A DNA stretch of 64,000 nucleotides from Pachypanchax playfairii (taxonomy: Eukaryota > Chordata > Actinopteri > Cyprinodontiformes > Aplocheilidae). The DNA is taken from positions 865,994 to 929,993 of the forward strand of contig SSNP01000011.1 in assembly GCA_006937955.1 (NCBI GenBank). Reading direction: 5' to 3'. Positions within the stretch are counted from its first letter, which is position 1; each line of letters begins with the position of its first letter. Positions 51,401-55,352 of this stretch are shown piece after piece. The notes beneath the pieces are model-generated. The model was not told the DNA's origin, made no database searches, and was given only the letters and a program-made list of their open reading frames with translations. A program made the translations under genes and the position numbers.

Positions 51401-52775
51401 CTGTATCCAGTATTCACATGCTGTGAGTTTATAACCATTAAACATAGCAAGTGCAGAAGTCTGTGTAATAAAATGTAGGAATTAATCCTATCTGATCCTA
51501 TCCTATCTAATGCTTTAAGACACTGATAAAACAAACAACAACCCCACATGCAGAGTCACTCTACCATCTGCTGTCTGCTGTTTTAACTTCAGGGCATTTT
51601 ATCCCAATGCTGCTGCTCTGCACCTGGCATTCAATGGATGTGACTAATACCTGCAAGATCACCGACTAAATTTAAACTGCTTGAATGTTTTATCATATGC
51701 ATTCAGCTGAGAATCAAACCAAATTCTTGTGACATATTTTCGGTACATCATGCAAATATTTTGTACATCAATTATTTATAAGTGCTTATTGAGTGTCATT
51801 GTCAAAACAGCATGATTATTATAAGGGATACAGATTATTAGGCCCGCCCACCGAAGGCGGTACGAAGGCCTATTGTATTCTCAAAACACAGAATTACAAA
51901 ATAGTGATTACAAATTTAAAAATGTCATTTTTAACGGTAATAGATACAAAAATGTTTAAAAAGCAATAAATCTATTTAAAGCTTTACAAATATAGGAACA
52001 GACAGCGACACTGAGTGAATGTAGACAAACTCATGAGTCCTGACAGAAAAATGAGAACAATCCTCCTACCGTTCATTCCCAGGCTGGAATTCTGAAAGCA
52101 AGGAAGGCCGGCGTCGATGGGGTTGAGCCAGGTGGGGGCTGTAATCCCTGGCATGATGAGCGTGGTAGTCAACCAATCCCACTTCCTGGAATACAAAAAT
52201 GAGCAAGTTTTCAGCTCATCAGAACCAAAAAACTTCAATGTATAAGCCCCTTGTCTGTTTTCTTAGTTTACAAATTTTATCTTTGGATACATTGAATGGA
52301 CTTCAGCTTCTCACATTCATTTAGTAACGTGTGCTGCTACTGTAAAGCTGCATTTCTGTTCAACAGTGGTTGCAGGAGAGAATCCATCAACCCTCATCTT
52401 CTCCTGAGTGTGAACAAGCAGGAGAGGTGAAATTAACAACAGGTGAACGTGTGGGGATCTTGAGGGGGTTCACCTTGAATTCTACAATCGGGCAATATTA
52501 AAGTAACAAAGGTTCAGCTCAGGCAGGCTGAACCTTTAGTTCAGGAAGAGTCTGGTCTACAGGCTGGTCTGGGTTTGAGGGCTTCTTCAGAGTGAGATTA
52601 TTTGCTAGATATCTTGTTGGAAATCCATAAAATAAGACCTGTCCTATATTCTAAATGCTACACGTCTTACCGGGTGTGCCCGTTGCATCTGCAGTGGTAA
52701 GGTGGCTGGGTTTGGCAGGTGCCGTGTATCCACGGCTCTCCGACCGTGGGGCACAGACTGGGGATGAGAGGACAT
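223..52775 (-). CDS. ncor2: ncor2 (SMRT) nuclear receptor corepressor 2, 44 coding exons, 3' end cut by window
   Basis: Spliced minus-strand gene. Joining the 44 exons listed below gives one uninterrupted frame of 2310 codons; human SMRT is about 2500 residues, so probably only the last exon or two are missing to the left. Order of parts: N-terminal repression region (1-133), coiled coil that in the family binds GPS2/TBL1 (about 165-205), basic helical region (230-350), DAD and SANT1 (382-490), polyQ and charged linker (492-590), SANT2 (599-648), acidic/Ser-rich linker (660-850), central GSITQGTP repeats (1025-1380), Arg/Glu repeat (about 1700-1745), and CoRNR boxes N3 (about 1945-1970), N2 (2020-2024) and N1 (2208-2212). 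SMRT rather than NCOR1 is shown by PLDLKQLKQRA in exon 20, RHLAPNPAYPHSYPYLIRG in exon 33 and GDCNRRTPLTNRVWEDRP in exon 44. The protein acts in the nucleus as the scaffold of the HDAC3 corepressor complex. All introns are GT-AG except one GC-AG. Family assignment is very secure; individual boundaries were read by eye. Confidence 0.97.
598..780 (-). CDS. ncor2: ncor2 coding exon 43 (CoRNR N1)
   Basis: AVSVRSHPAPETPGNSIGLE then AIIRKALMGKYDDSSEERSP, ending NEDAFSQ. LEAII at 710-724 is receptor-interaction box N1, the main retinoid/thyroid receptor contact in SMRT. Confidence 0.97.
916..969 (-). CDS. ncor2: ncor2 coding exon 42
   Basis: 54-nt exon: AGQPGTEIFNMPASTTS. QPGTEIFN(M/L)PA is conserved in both NCOR paralogues; it joins the split Asn of exon 41. 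Confidence 0.96.
1044..1186 (-). CDS. ncor2: ncor2 coding exon 41
   Basis: LGSRSPPNAAQPPAFFSKLT then ENTSAIVKSKKQEMIKKMTV, ending GTDSDF. PPAFFSKLTE...MVKSKKQEI is a near-invariant C-terminal block. Confidence 0.97.
1427..1561 (-). CDS. ncor2: ncor2 coding exon 40
   Basis: SPTQPKSSPVNLSNDGIEPV then SPPGSNSEPDMQGGACYPNE. DGIEPVSPP matches SMRT. Donor GG|GTGAGT, phase 2. Confidence 0.95.
1637..1806 (-). CDS. ncor2: ncor2 coding exon 39 (CoRNR N2, second half)
   Basis: EVITKDYTRQSQQQSYRGSP then ILDLTRPPSASQPPSTSQES. Completes N2 (I-S-E-V-I). Mammals have EVITQDYTRHH and PVLDLRRPP. Confidence 0.96.
1917..2032 (-). CDS. ncor2: ncor2 coding exon 38 (CoRNR N2, first half)
   Basis: SPHGLYRPPSEERLSPGQQP then IKGSQRVVTLAQHIS. 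RVVTLAQHIS is the start of receptor-interaction box N2; the intron splits the box between IS and EVI, phase 0. Confidence 0.96.
2033..3611 (-). other. intron 37
   Basis: AT-rich, with A runs and short homopolymers. I looked for a fish counterpart of the mammalian YHGSSYSPEGVEPVSPV segment that lies between these exons and found none. Confidence 0.7.
3612..4108 (-). CDS. ncor2: ncor2 coding exon 37, long form with CoRNR box N3
   Basis: SMPSGSSRYQGYPGSFQRTG up to REKTQNKPMSIQEQELRSLG, then TTMTAANFINAIIMRQISCE and on to AING. The last 38 codons (3612-3725) hold INAII, an I-x-x-I-I CoRNR box matching NCOR1 N3 (AANFIDVIITRQI). Ending instead at the internal donor (3726) gives a 383-nt exon of the same phase, so both forms join exon 38 in frame. 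Confidence 0.93.
3721..3728 (-). promoter_or_regulatory. ncor2: alternative 5' splice site inside exon 37
   Basis: TCG|GTAAGA on the minus strand, cutting after 3726; a stronger match to donor consensus than average for this gene. The downstream donor (ATG|GTAAGA after 3612) has the same phase. Use of this site yields ...ELRSL joined to ASPHGLYRPP and removes N3. Confidence 0.75.
4201..4372 (-). CDS. ncor2: ncor2 coding exon 36
   Basis: TEHSLSSSSSRPASQPYSLQ, HSPVSPRTQENVQQRPSVLH then NTG, ending EHSSVL. Clear match to HSPISPRTQDALQQRPSVLHNTG. Confidence 0.96.
4462..4686 (-). CDS. ncor2: ncor2 coding exon 35 (Arg/Glu/Asp repeat)
   Basis: GPSHINKMQNTSSSS, then about 45 residues of alternating Arg-Glu/Arg-Asp, ending EHAPIWRPG. 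Mammals have a shorter ERERDRDRERDRDRERE tract. The DNA is a degenerate CGAGAG-type repeat, so its length may vary. Confidence 0.94.
4770..4922 (-). CDS. ncor2: ncor2 coding exon 34
   Basis: IIDLSQVPHLPVLVPPSPAT then GSTMDRITYIPGSSTAFPSR. IIDLSQVPHLPVLVPP is identical to mammals. Confidence 0.97.
4923..7110 (-). other. intron 33, carrying a minisatellite
   Basis: Unique AT-rich sequence except for the tandem array at 5391-5846. No exon-like segment seen. Confidence 0.75.
5391..5846. repeat. minisatellite, 15 units of 26 or 37 bp
   Basis: Unit core GACCTCCGAGCTGAG followed by GGACAGCCTCA (26 bp), with an optional extra 11-bp CTGAGGGACAG giving 37 bp. Order of lengths from 5391: 26, 37, 37, 26, 26, 37, 37, 26, 26, 26, 37, 37, 26, 26, 26. 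The core is flanked by CTCAG and CTGAG, so each unit can form a small hairpin. The last unit is diverged. Confidence 0.97.
7111..7362 (-). CDS. ncor2: ncor2 coding exon 33
   Basis: AYYLPRHLAPNPAYPHSYPY, FPDTAALENRQTLLNDYITS, then LLRGLAPRDPPLSLPYPASS. Among the most conserved SMRT regions. Short Ala run (PAAAAMAA) in the middle. Confidence 0.97.
7516..7719 (-). CDS. ncor2: ncor2 coding exon 32
   Basis: SGKNPPQERKATPTPREMSA, then LLQGLGASDMYRPIPITFDP and TLPRGLPIDP. Aligns with human DRKLTSTPREIAKSP and the GVDLYRSHIPLAFDP segment. Confidence 0.94.
7928..8255 (-). CDS. ncor2: ncor2 coding exon 31
   Basis: DAVGSGKRHDVRSIIANSPR, EMRAERGRYEEVPKGRPSAV, PMSYEDKASLRTPYPGPPHR, ending RQHEG. KRHDVRSII matches KKHDVRSLI. 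The acceptor GAATCAG has a modest pyrimidine tract. Confidence 0.92.
8358..8572 (-). CDS. ncor2: ncor2 coding exon 30
   Basis: GIPRHQDPQDGCLRREAKMK, then VPTVKEGRRSIHLIPSDEPR and SAKEGIIAS. LRREAK and TVKE-GRSIH are family landmarks. The terminal KEGSITQ of mammals is degraded to KEGIIAS. Confidence 0.94.
8652..8744 (-). CDS. ncor2: ncor2 coding exon 29
   Basis: LIGRAMPHDRDSPHHTSYKD then AHHIRGSISQ, matching LMGRAIPPERHSPHH and HHIRGSITQ in human. Phase 1/1. Confidence 0.95.
8854..8997 (-). CDS. ncor2: ncor2 coding exon 28 (followed by a GC-AG intron)
   Basis: LPSQTSKDESRGLGQAAEIL then LKRSYDVMEGGRGLPMRESL and STASCE. Matches human KRTYDMMEG and ASIEG. The only donor that keeps frame and homology is AAG|GCAAGA, a GC donor with otherwise perfect consensus. 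The upstream acceptor at 8998-8999 is required by phase. Confidence 0.92.
9116..9266 (-). CDS. ncor2: ncor2 coding exon 27
   Basis: GTPADVLYKGTITRLITEDS then HVVYESAGGHILTFD. Strongly conserved with human GTPADVLYKGTITRIIGEDS and HVIYEGKKGHVLSYE. Confidence 0.96.
9267..11827 (-). other. intron 26
   Basis: 2.6 kb, AT-rich. No repeat family or exon recognised. Confidence 0.65.
11828..11919 (-). CDS. ncor2: ncor2 coding exon 26
   Basis: VQGGSITKGIPGTRIHPDPA then VSYRGGSITQ. Carries two GSIT(K/Q) repeats and ends at ITQ|GTP, phase 0. Confidence 0.95.
11920..12356 (-). other. intron 25
   Basis: 437 bp of AT-rich intron, nothing recognised. Confidence 0.65.
12357..12467 (-). CDS. ncor2: ncor2 coding exon 25 (SUMO-type motif)
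   Basis: AGSFPVVKREPLSPHSSSSQ then ADNLPSQGAPHDSASGR. VKREPLSP fits the phosphorylation-dependent sumoylation pattern psi-K-x-E-x-x-S-P, and SMRT and NCOR1 have VKQEQLSP and IKQEEFSP here. The acceptor is a CAGCAG tandem, so one Ala may be optional. Confidence 0.92.
12598..12694 (-). CDS. ncor2: ncor2 coding exon 24
   Basis: GTPIQLHSPAHGLDHAKIPH then STMGLPWMEKKL, aligning with the mammalian HAKAP and MGLP segments. Phase 0 start, phase 1 end. Confidence 0.92.
12927..13063 (-). CDS. ncor2: ncor2 coding exon 23
   Basis: FQQAGHPSLSGLPQDSVRLA then PPPLISSTKPGGSITQ. Ends exactly at the Gln of a GSITQ|GTP repeat, phase 0. Human has NPPPLISSAKH at this point. Confidence 0.93.
13174..13338 (-). 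CDS. ncor2: ncor2 coding exon 22
   Basis: EKSQAFSPHGDIKKQALGPD and LGRQVLSPYSLSSRDMAKIS, ending HDQHLLPFN. Weakly conserved linker; placed by phase (2+162+1 nt), good splice sites (TTGCAG; ACA|GTAATA) and open frame between secure neighbours. Confidence 0.85.
13339..14569 (-). other. intron 21
   Basis: AT-rich. 13526-13740 opens with GGGCTGCATAATATATAC, resembling dispersed fish repeats that begin in this way, but too degraded to name. Confidence 0.55.
14570..14816 (-). CDS. ncor2: ncor2 coding exon 21
   Basis: TSDVSVQRSGKAVQPHHALA, LYQEQITMAHGESSQEVKQQ, then HIRSRSPSTSEKD. The ALYQEQI segment resembles the ALYQRHI block of NCOR1 and looks lost or diverged in mammalian SMRT, so the fish keeps an older arrangement (inference). 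Confidence 0.9.
14817..15225 (-). other. intron 20
   Basis: 409 bp, contains a short TG run near 15127; otherwise nothing. Confidence 0.65.
15226..15346 (-). CDS. ncor2: ncor2 coding exon 20
   Basis: ITSPRPSLLNYTHDGVISSP then LQKPLDLKQLKQRAATIPPI. PLDLKQLKQRA is diagnostic for SMRT against NCOR1 (PLDLPQLQHRA). Confidence 0.96.
15347..17418 (-). other. intron 19
   Basis: Contains the TIR-bounded element at 16034-16715. The rest is AT-rich with a short CA run near 17094-17125. Confidence 0.7.
16034..16715. mobile_element. MITE-like element, 682 bp, with internal duplication
   Basis: Bounded by a perfect 16-bp inverted repeat AAAGACCCACTCTGAT (16034-16049 and 16700-16715). Inside, about 200 bp is duplicated in tandem (copies beginning GACATATCTTAAG at 16108 and 16310). 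No transposase. No clear target-site duplication, so the superfamily is undetermined. Confidence 0.75.
17419..17848 (-). CDS. ncor2: ncor2 coding exon 19 (acidic, Ser/Thr-rich linker)
   Basis: 430 nt. Begins GANNSSDTESLPSPHSSEDS and ends DSDSSATCSADEVEETENTD then KNR, both ends conserved in SMRT while the middle is divergent low-complexity Lys/Glu/Ser. Mammals have a longer, Pro-rich middle. Donor GTAAGA, phase 2. Confidence 0.94.
17849..18551 (-). other. intron 18
   Basis: AT-rich intron of 703 bp; nothing recognised. Confidence 0.65.
18552..18690 (-). CDS. ncor2: ncor2 coding exon 18
   Basis: EKERKARRRGKVSQNEEANA then AAEEEEMEGSGASCNEEEAP; basic start then acidic stretch, matching mammalian EKERNARRKK and EDEEMEASGVSGNEEE. 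Confidence 0.93.
18839..18981 (-). CDS. ncor2: ncor2 coding exon 17 (SANT2)
   Basis: GLLQYGRNWSAIAKMVGSKT then VSQCKNFYFNYKKRQKLDEI, helices 2 and 3 of SANT2, the histone-tail-interacting SANT of the family. Ends HKMKS at a GTAAGC donor. Confidence 0.96.
18982..23122 (-). other. intron 16, large, between the two halves of SANT2
   Basis: 4.1 kb. 20500-21560 is GC- and pyrimidine-rich with CA and GA tracts and differs in texture from the rest of the intron. 22030-22330 is complex sequence with TAATCC and TTAAC motifs. Both are candidates for conserved regulatory DNA. No exon seen. Confidence 0.5.
23123..23185 (-). CDS. ncor2: ncor2 coding exon 16 (SANT2 start)
   Basis: 63-nt exon, phase 1/1: NLEMNESSRWTEEEMETAKK. 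First helix of SANT2 with its conserved Trp. The polypyrimidine tract upstream is a near-perfect CT run. Confidence 0.95.
23186..24349 (-). other. intron 15
   Basis: Has a GA-rich stretch at 23191-23330 next to exon 16; otherwise unremarkable. Confidence 0.6.
24350..24510 (-). CDS. ncor2: ncor2 coding exon 15
   Basis: DDTSGEDAEDKEPAVAVKGR then RTANSQGRRKGRVTRSM, a hallmark of the NCOR family between the two SANT domains; ends GNEL. Donor GTCAGT. Confidence 0.95.
25363..25890 (-). mobile_element. truncated Tc1/mariner relic, transposase part on minus strand
   Basis: Starts with GACTGGTCAGAAGTTTGAACAC, a decayed Tc1-type terminal repeat (usual AAAAGTTTGGACACACC). The minus strand then reads Tc1 transposase-like words such as TSVITN, RRLCESDLYG and HHSFCGY, with frame breaks. 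The transposase start side and second terminus are missing. Confidence 0.75.
26216..26225. promoter_or_regulatory. MEF2-type site in intron 14
   Basis: CTAAATATAG is a full match to the MEF2 consensus YTAWWWWTAR, inside a complex 400-bp block. Function is inference. Confidence 0.3.
26826..26959 (-). CDS. ncor2: ncor2 coding exon 14 (polyQ and charged linker)
   Basis: HG followed by eight Gln (six CAG, then two CAA), then VNRNSQEEKEKEEKEKEGER and a Lys/Glu run ending EDKEDGMK. Mammalian SMRT has a longer polyQ at the same place. Ends phase 2 (GAATGAA|GTAAGC). Confidence 0.93.
26960..28527 (-). other. intron 13
   Basis: Holds copy 1 of an exon-like repeat (27219-27780), immediately followed at 27789 by one end of an AAAGACCCACT repeat like that at 16034. 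Confidence 0.65.
27219..27780 (+). repeat. exon-like dispersed repeat, copy 1
   Basis: Shares about 550 bp, same orientation, with 54616-55172. Shared landmarks: CCGATTCCTT, GTTTGGACACACCCAGA, ACCCAGAGG, GGGCAGCATAAATCA, AAACTTTGTTAAG-type AT blocks and a final AACATGTTTTTCGGTGAGTA. Both copies hold a short frame (QANVWTHPEETD...MAD) after an acceptor-like CAG and end it at the same TAA. Not recognised as a known family. Confidence 0.8.
28528..28626 (-). CDS. ncor2: ncor2 coding exon 13 (SANT1 end)
   Basis: 33 codons, phase 0/0: TVAECVLFYYLTKKNQNYKN then IVRRNIRRRGRSQ. Tyr467, Tyr468, Lys471 and Lys472 match the human inositol-phosphate ligands Tyr470, Tyr471, Lys474 and Lys475. The preceding Tyr of mammals is Phe here. 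Confidence 0.96.
28724..28778 (-). CDS. ncor2: ncor2 coding exon 12 (SANT1)
   Basis: FIQHPKNFGLIASFLERK. The Lys in HPKN (residue 446 here) matches human Lys449, one of the inositol tetraphosphate contacts at the SMRT-HDAC3 interface. Confidence 0.96.
29275..29453 (-). CDS. ncor2: ncor2 coding exon 11 (DAD / start of SANT1)
   Basis: Residues 381-439. EKQMRQLAVIPPMLFDAEQQ forms the DAD N-terminal arm, RIKFINMNGLMDDPMKVYKD follows, and SANT1 begins at about 427 (NMWSEQEKDTFRE). The DAD docks on HDAC3 and activates it. Confidence 0.96.
29454..30874 (-). other. intron 10
   Basis: Contains a probable MITE at 29699-30172, richer in CpG than its surroundings. The rest is AT-rich. Confidence 0.6.
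29699..30172. mobile_element. putative MITE with CTCCTTTC ends
   Basis: Left end reads CCCCTCCTTTCCATC; right end, reversed, reads ACTCCTCCTTTCTACC. The interior has many ACGCGT-like and CGTC words unlike the AT-rich intron. The inverted repeat is short and imperfect. Confidence 0.4.
30875..30968 (-). CDS. ncor2: ncor2 coding exon 10
   Basis: RVGQRGGGLTSSAARSEHEV then SEIIDGISEHE, conserved in SMRT immediately upstream of the deacetylase-activating domain. Donor GTAAGC, phase 0. Confidence 0.95.
31151..31323 (-). CDS. ncor2: ncor2 coding exon 9
   Basis: Encodes EQKFCQRYDQLMEAWEKKVE, then NPRRRAKESKVREYYEKQFP and an RKQRELQERMQ helix. Charged helical region before the DAD. Ends phase 2. Confidence 0.96.
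31324..32106 (-). other. intron 8
   Basis: AT-rich, nothing recognised. Confidence 0.65.
32107..32173 (-). CDS. ncor2: ncor2 coding exon 8
   Basis: Encodes NQAMRKKLILYFKRRNHARK then QW, essentially identical to mammalian SMRT. Acceptor TTGCAG, donor GTGAGT. Confidence 0.96.
32174..35660 (-). other. intron 7
   Basis: 3.5 kb of AT-rich intron. Short open frames on both strands have no recognisable domain. Confidence 0.6.
35661..35713 (-). CDS. ncor2: ncor2 coding exon 7
   Basis: Small exon encoding PLYNQPSDTKQYHENIK, a family signature; ends phase 2 (donor AT|GTGAGT) so the split codon makes Ile with exon 8. Confidence 0.95.
35940..35996 (-). CDS. ncor2: ncor2 coding exon 6
   Basis: 19 codons, phase 0/0: KKAEEAHRILEGLGPRVEL. 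Conserved helix following the DENR block. A 6.3 kb intron, one of the largest here, separates it from exon 5. Confidence 0.95.
37509..38532 (-). mobile_element. Tc1/mariner element, non-autonomous, intact inverted ends
   Basis: 1024 bp with a perfect 25-bp inverted repeat starting CAGTGGGGCAAAAAAGTATT; a TA follows the right end, while the left TA is lost. The minus strand encodes decayed Tc1 transposase words (KPRTVQRQMVNDLKIAGTTV, FASDHLNVPEEDWEKVM) with deletions and stops. The ends match a family abundant in teleosts. Confidence 0.93.
41190..41500 (-). repeat. THAP-bearing repeat relic, copy 1
   Basis: Minus strand carries a THAP zinc-finger beginning, KRCVAGSCNNTASLMYFP, then breaks. 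Flanking DNA matches 62890-63150 (CATTAGCCTT, AAATGTTTTATTGAGAC, GAGTGTGTCA). Confidence 0.7.
42265..42378 (-). CDS. ncor2: ncor2 coding exon 5 (coiled coil end)
   Basis: 38 codons, phase 0 at both ends. QQLEEEAAKPHEPERPISPP then HRSLVQIIYDENR, strongly conserved in SMRT. Completes the exon 4 coiled coil. Donor GTCAGT. Confidence 0.96.
42379..44200 (-). other. intron 4
   Basis: AT-rich with a T run near 43457; nothing recognised. Confidence 0.65.
44201..44383 (-). CDS. ncor2: ncor2 coding exon 4 (coiled coil, first part)
   Basis: 61 codons, phase 0 at both ends. Contains GKLEPISPVSPVHMDSDL, then YSKEELVQNMERVDREISMV and EQQICKLRKKQ, the heptad-patterned helix that in the family binds GPS2 and TBL1. 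Donor GTCTGT is weak. Because the exon is symmetric, skipping it would keep the frame but remove half of the coiled coil. Confidence 0.95.
44384..47894 (-). other. intron 3
   Basis: 3.5 kb, AT-rich, with a TG microsatellite at 45364-45398. No exon seen. Confidence 0.65.
45364..45398. repeat. TG microsatellite
   Basis: Nearly pure TG dinucleotide run with one GC interruption and one TTTG start. Confidence 0.95.
47895..48072 (-). CDS. ncor2: ncor2 coding exon 3
   Basis: Starts phase 2, ends phase 0 at ...GGAEDMTK. Contains EIKRPRLEMGPESLVR, matching the ESKRPRLE block of the family (basic, probably nuclear-localising). The donor is GTCAGT, with C at +3, so weaker than its neighbours. Confidence 0.93.
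48259..48335. repeat. dispersed fish repeat with CGATTAATC words
   Basis: GGCTGTAACAAATGACTAAT, TTCGATTAATCTACCGACTA, and CTGATCGATTTG resemble the widespread teleost repeat with CGATTAATCGATTAG words. Confidence 0.5.
51840..51875. mobile_element. fragment of a transposable element end
   Basis: AGGCCCGCCCACCGAAGGCG then GTACGAAGGCCTATTGT is GC-rich in AT-rich intron and partly self-complementary (GCCTTCGT...ACGAAGGC). Family not named. Confidence 0.35.
52070..52185 (-). CDS. ncor2: ncor2 coding exon 2
   Basis: Phase 0 start, phase 2 end. Encodes EVGLVDYHAHHARDYSPHL then RRRPSLLSEFQPGNE, a near-invariant N-terminal block of NCOR1/NCOR2 in repression domain 1. Acceptor TTCCAG, donor GTAGGA. 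Confidence 0.95.
52186..52670 (-). other. intron 1 between coding exons 1 and 2
   Basis: 485 bp, nothing recognised. Confidence 0.7.
52671..52775 (-). CDS. ncor2: ncor2 coding exon 1 (start codon)
   Basis: Encodes residues 1-35, starting MSSHPQSVPHGRR and ending QMQRAHP before a GTAAGA donor. The ATG at 52775 has A at -3. The human N-terminus has the same length up to the same junction (before the DVGLLEY-like sequence of exon 2), which supports this start. The exon continues upstream as 5' UTR to an acceptor at 52866 or to one nearer the ATG. Confidence 0.88.
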
Positions 52776-52866
52776 GCTGGCACTGCAGCTTCCTCTACAG
52801 GCAGGAAGAAGGTGTGGCTGTAAAGCAGATGCCGCACATTATCGGCTGTTTGTTTTAGCCTGCAAC
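52776..52866 (-). other. ncor2: 5' UTR part of first coding exon, with a 15-codon upstream ORF
   Basis: On the minus strand a pyrimidine-rich acceptor ends in CAG at 52867. A second very good acceptor (long C/T tract then TAG) ends at 52795, with a weaker CAG between them. If the distal acceptor is used, the leader carries an ATG at 52839 opening 14 codons plus TAG (52795-52839), which ends just before the main ATG. Which acceptor is real is inference. Confidence 0.5.
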
Positions 52867-54339
52867 CTGAAAGAGAAATGAGACAGAAATTAGATTTTTT
52901 TATTTTACTTTAGCTGCCAGAATGAAAATAAATAAATAAATAAAACAAAGCTAACAATGCAAAACTGCATGGGAGCTGGAAAATCAGTTTAATATTATCT
53001 GGCTAGCACAAGTACCTGGAGATTTAAACACGCGTGGTCACTACAACAGGAACCAGATAGTCCTCACCTCCCCAACACAGCTGCTCCCCCCTTTACTGCT
53101 TTGAATATAGGAGTGAGTCTCTGCACCTGCTAGACTCAACCCCCACTTCGCTCCTTAATGAATAGCCCACTGTCCACAAACTAAGAACTCTCACACAGAT
53201 ATCAGACAAGAAAACCAGCACCTGGGTAAAAATACTTTAGGCTATTAGCGGATACAAAAATACCTTTTTTCAGATAGAGATGTAACTTCAAGATGCATGC
53301 CACTAGATAGTATATCCAAAATATTTCATCTAAATCAGATTCGGTTTATTTAAAAGTCAAATTTTAAAACAACTAAACCTTTAACACTTAACAAGCCAAT
53401 TACAGCAAATTCAGGGAAAACACCTGGAATATTTGGGAAGAATATGAAAGAAATTTGAATGCAGCGGTAAGAAATTGCTTTTATTGCATGACACAATTCT
53501 AATTCATATTCCTTACAATTACCCTAAAAGGAACTTTTTAATTTGGTGAGAATTTAACTAGCTGATACATGTTTATTTCACCACGTGGATGCAGACACAG
53601 ACAACGCCTGCATGGCTGGAGAAAGTGAGACAGTAGCTTCAAACAGAAGGCCAGCAGAAACAAACAGAGCAGCTTGTCTGTGAACTTCTGTAGCACAGAC
53701 AAGGTTTAGTTCTGAAAAGTCTGACATGGATCAGAAAACCACACTGTGCAAAATTTGCATCAAATTGGCCCCCCAACACAAAATACTTCTCCTACAACCT
53801 ATTCATTGAATCGTGTGAAAGGGTACTAAAAGAATTGACAAAGAAGAAGTTTAAAAAAAAAATAGATGTTCAAAAACAAACACTGAGTCATTAGAACAAG
53901 CTTTTTAACAACAACAACAACACCACATCCTTATATGATCTTGATTATGCTCTTCATCTAAAACTGGGCACTCTGCAGTCAGTGTTTGTAGACGGGTCAT
54001 TTTCATAATGATCATGCAGGAGAAATAATAGCCAGAGGCTTCAAGGAGGCTCGAGAAGTGGGGGGTGCTGTGTGAGGATAATGCAGTGTGCGTCACTACA
54101 CACAACACCAAACATCCTTGCACTTCAATTTAATGAGCAGACATGCCCACAGTACTTTGGTCACTGCTTCCATTGAGCCATTCCGGAGTCTTCAGATGGA
54201 AAAATATATTTCTTCGTCAAACATCAGGTTCAGATCTTCAAAGTAAAATGACAAGAGTAATCATATAGAGTCAAATATTCTTGATTTTCTTTATATAAAC
54301 TTTTAAAAATTGTGGTAAGGACATTAACTATCCATGGAA

Positions 54340-54531
54340 TTTAAAAATAAGCACTTGTAGAGCGCAGACCTCCATCAAGCACCAGTTGATACAGTCATTA
54401 GTTCAGTGGTTATTCACAAAAATTACTTTTTAGGTAATGGCGGGTTTTTTTGTGGCCTGTCCATTTACTGTAGAGTTACATGCTGATATGTTAAACACAG
54501 CCCTCTCATGATGGTGAAGAATCCTTTAAAG
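54340..54531 (+). repeat. dispersed repeat with AGAGCGCAGACCTCC, left part, interrupted
   Basis: GAGCGCAGACCTCCATCAAG through GAATCCTTTAAAG matches the start of the full copy at 56305-56612. Its continuation (TTCCTGGATGCAG...) is found at 55182, after an inserted block. Confidence 0.7.
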
Positions 54532-55181
54532 TAGTACTATAAAAACTTTCCCACAATAATGTCTCAAATGGCCATTGCTCAAACCGGTGTTCTGTTCAAA
54601 CGTGCTACCCGTTAAGATGTGCTACCGATTCCTTTTGCCCACAGTCTTGACTTTGACAAATGGATTTATTGTTTATTTTTGTTTCTATATTTTTCCATAA
54701 TTATGTTTTACTTCTCAAATAAATTCTCCCAGGACAGGAACACTAAATATGATGTTATTTTTACTTTCTTTGCATTGTCAGAGAGACAGGCAAATGTTTG
54801 GACACACCCAGAGGAGACAGACCCAACAATGGCTGATGAGGACCCAGAGGACTTTTATATAGAAAATATCAGTGAAGGATCATAAAAATATGTTTAAATA
54901 ACTAACAGGACACACTTGCCAAAAACAAAAATACTGTATAAACTTCGAATGACATCTCATTATGAAATAAGTTGTTAATTCTCACTATGGCATCATTTTT
55001 CTACAGGGCAGCATAAATCATAAGAACGCCACTTCCGGCTTCAACCTGATGCAGTGACGTTATTAAGTGTAATATAGAGAGACCGGGGGTCTAATATGAA
55101 GCTGAACATGTTTTTCGGTGAGTATCCACTTAGACAAGTTTCAGCTTTAAGTTGTAAAAGTTATTTTGTACTGATTTATAA
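54532..55181 (+). repeat. exon-like dispersed repeat, copy 2, inserted into another repeat
   Basis: From about 54616 it matches 27219-27780 in the same orientation. It lies between the two halves of the AGAGCGCAGACCTCC repeat. Similar 9-bp flanks (CCTTTAAAG left, TTTATAAAG right) may be a decayed target duplication. Contains CACTTCCGG and GTGACGT words like a compact promoter, and ends in an ATG-containing segment followed by GTGAGT. Confidence 0.7.
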
Positions 55182-55352
55182 AGTTCCTGGATGCAGAAGG
55201 TGATCTGGATCCTAACCAAAAACTATTCACTTCTTCTTTGGACCATTTCTGACATTTCATCAAAATCTATCCAAAACTTTTTGAGTCATCTTACTAGTGT
55301 ACAAACAAATGCACAAACACTGCTGAAAATATTTACTCCTGGCAGAGGTAAA
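55182..55352 (+). repeat. right part of the interrupted AGAGCGCAGACCTCC repeat
   Basis: TTCCTGGATGCAGAAGGTGA, then TTTCATCAAAATCTATCC, AACTTTTTGAGTCATCTT and GGCAGAGGTAA, matching 56436-56612 and a widespread teleost repeat ending in (G/T)(A/G)GAGGTAA. Confidence 0.7.

Larger units (their letters stand above)
48073..52069 (-). other. intron 2
   Basis: 4.0 kb, AT-rich. 48259-48335 (GGGCTGTAACAAATGACTAA then TTTCGATTAATC) is a common fish dispersed repeat. 51840-51875 (GGCCCGCCCACCGAAGGCGG) looks like the end of a transposable element. Confidence 0.6.
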
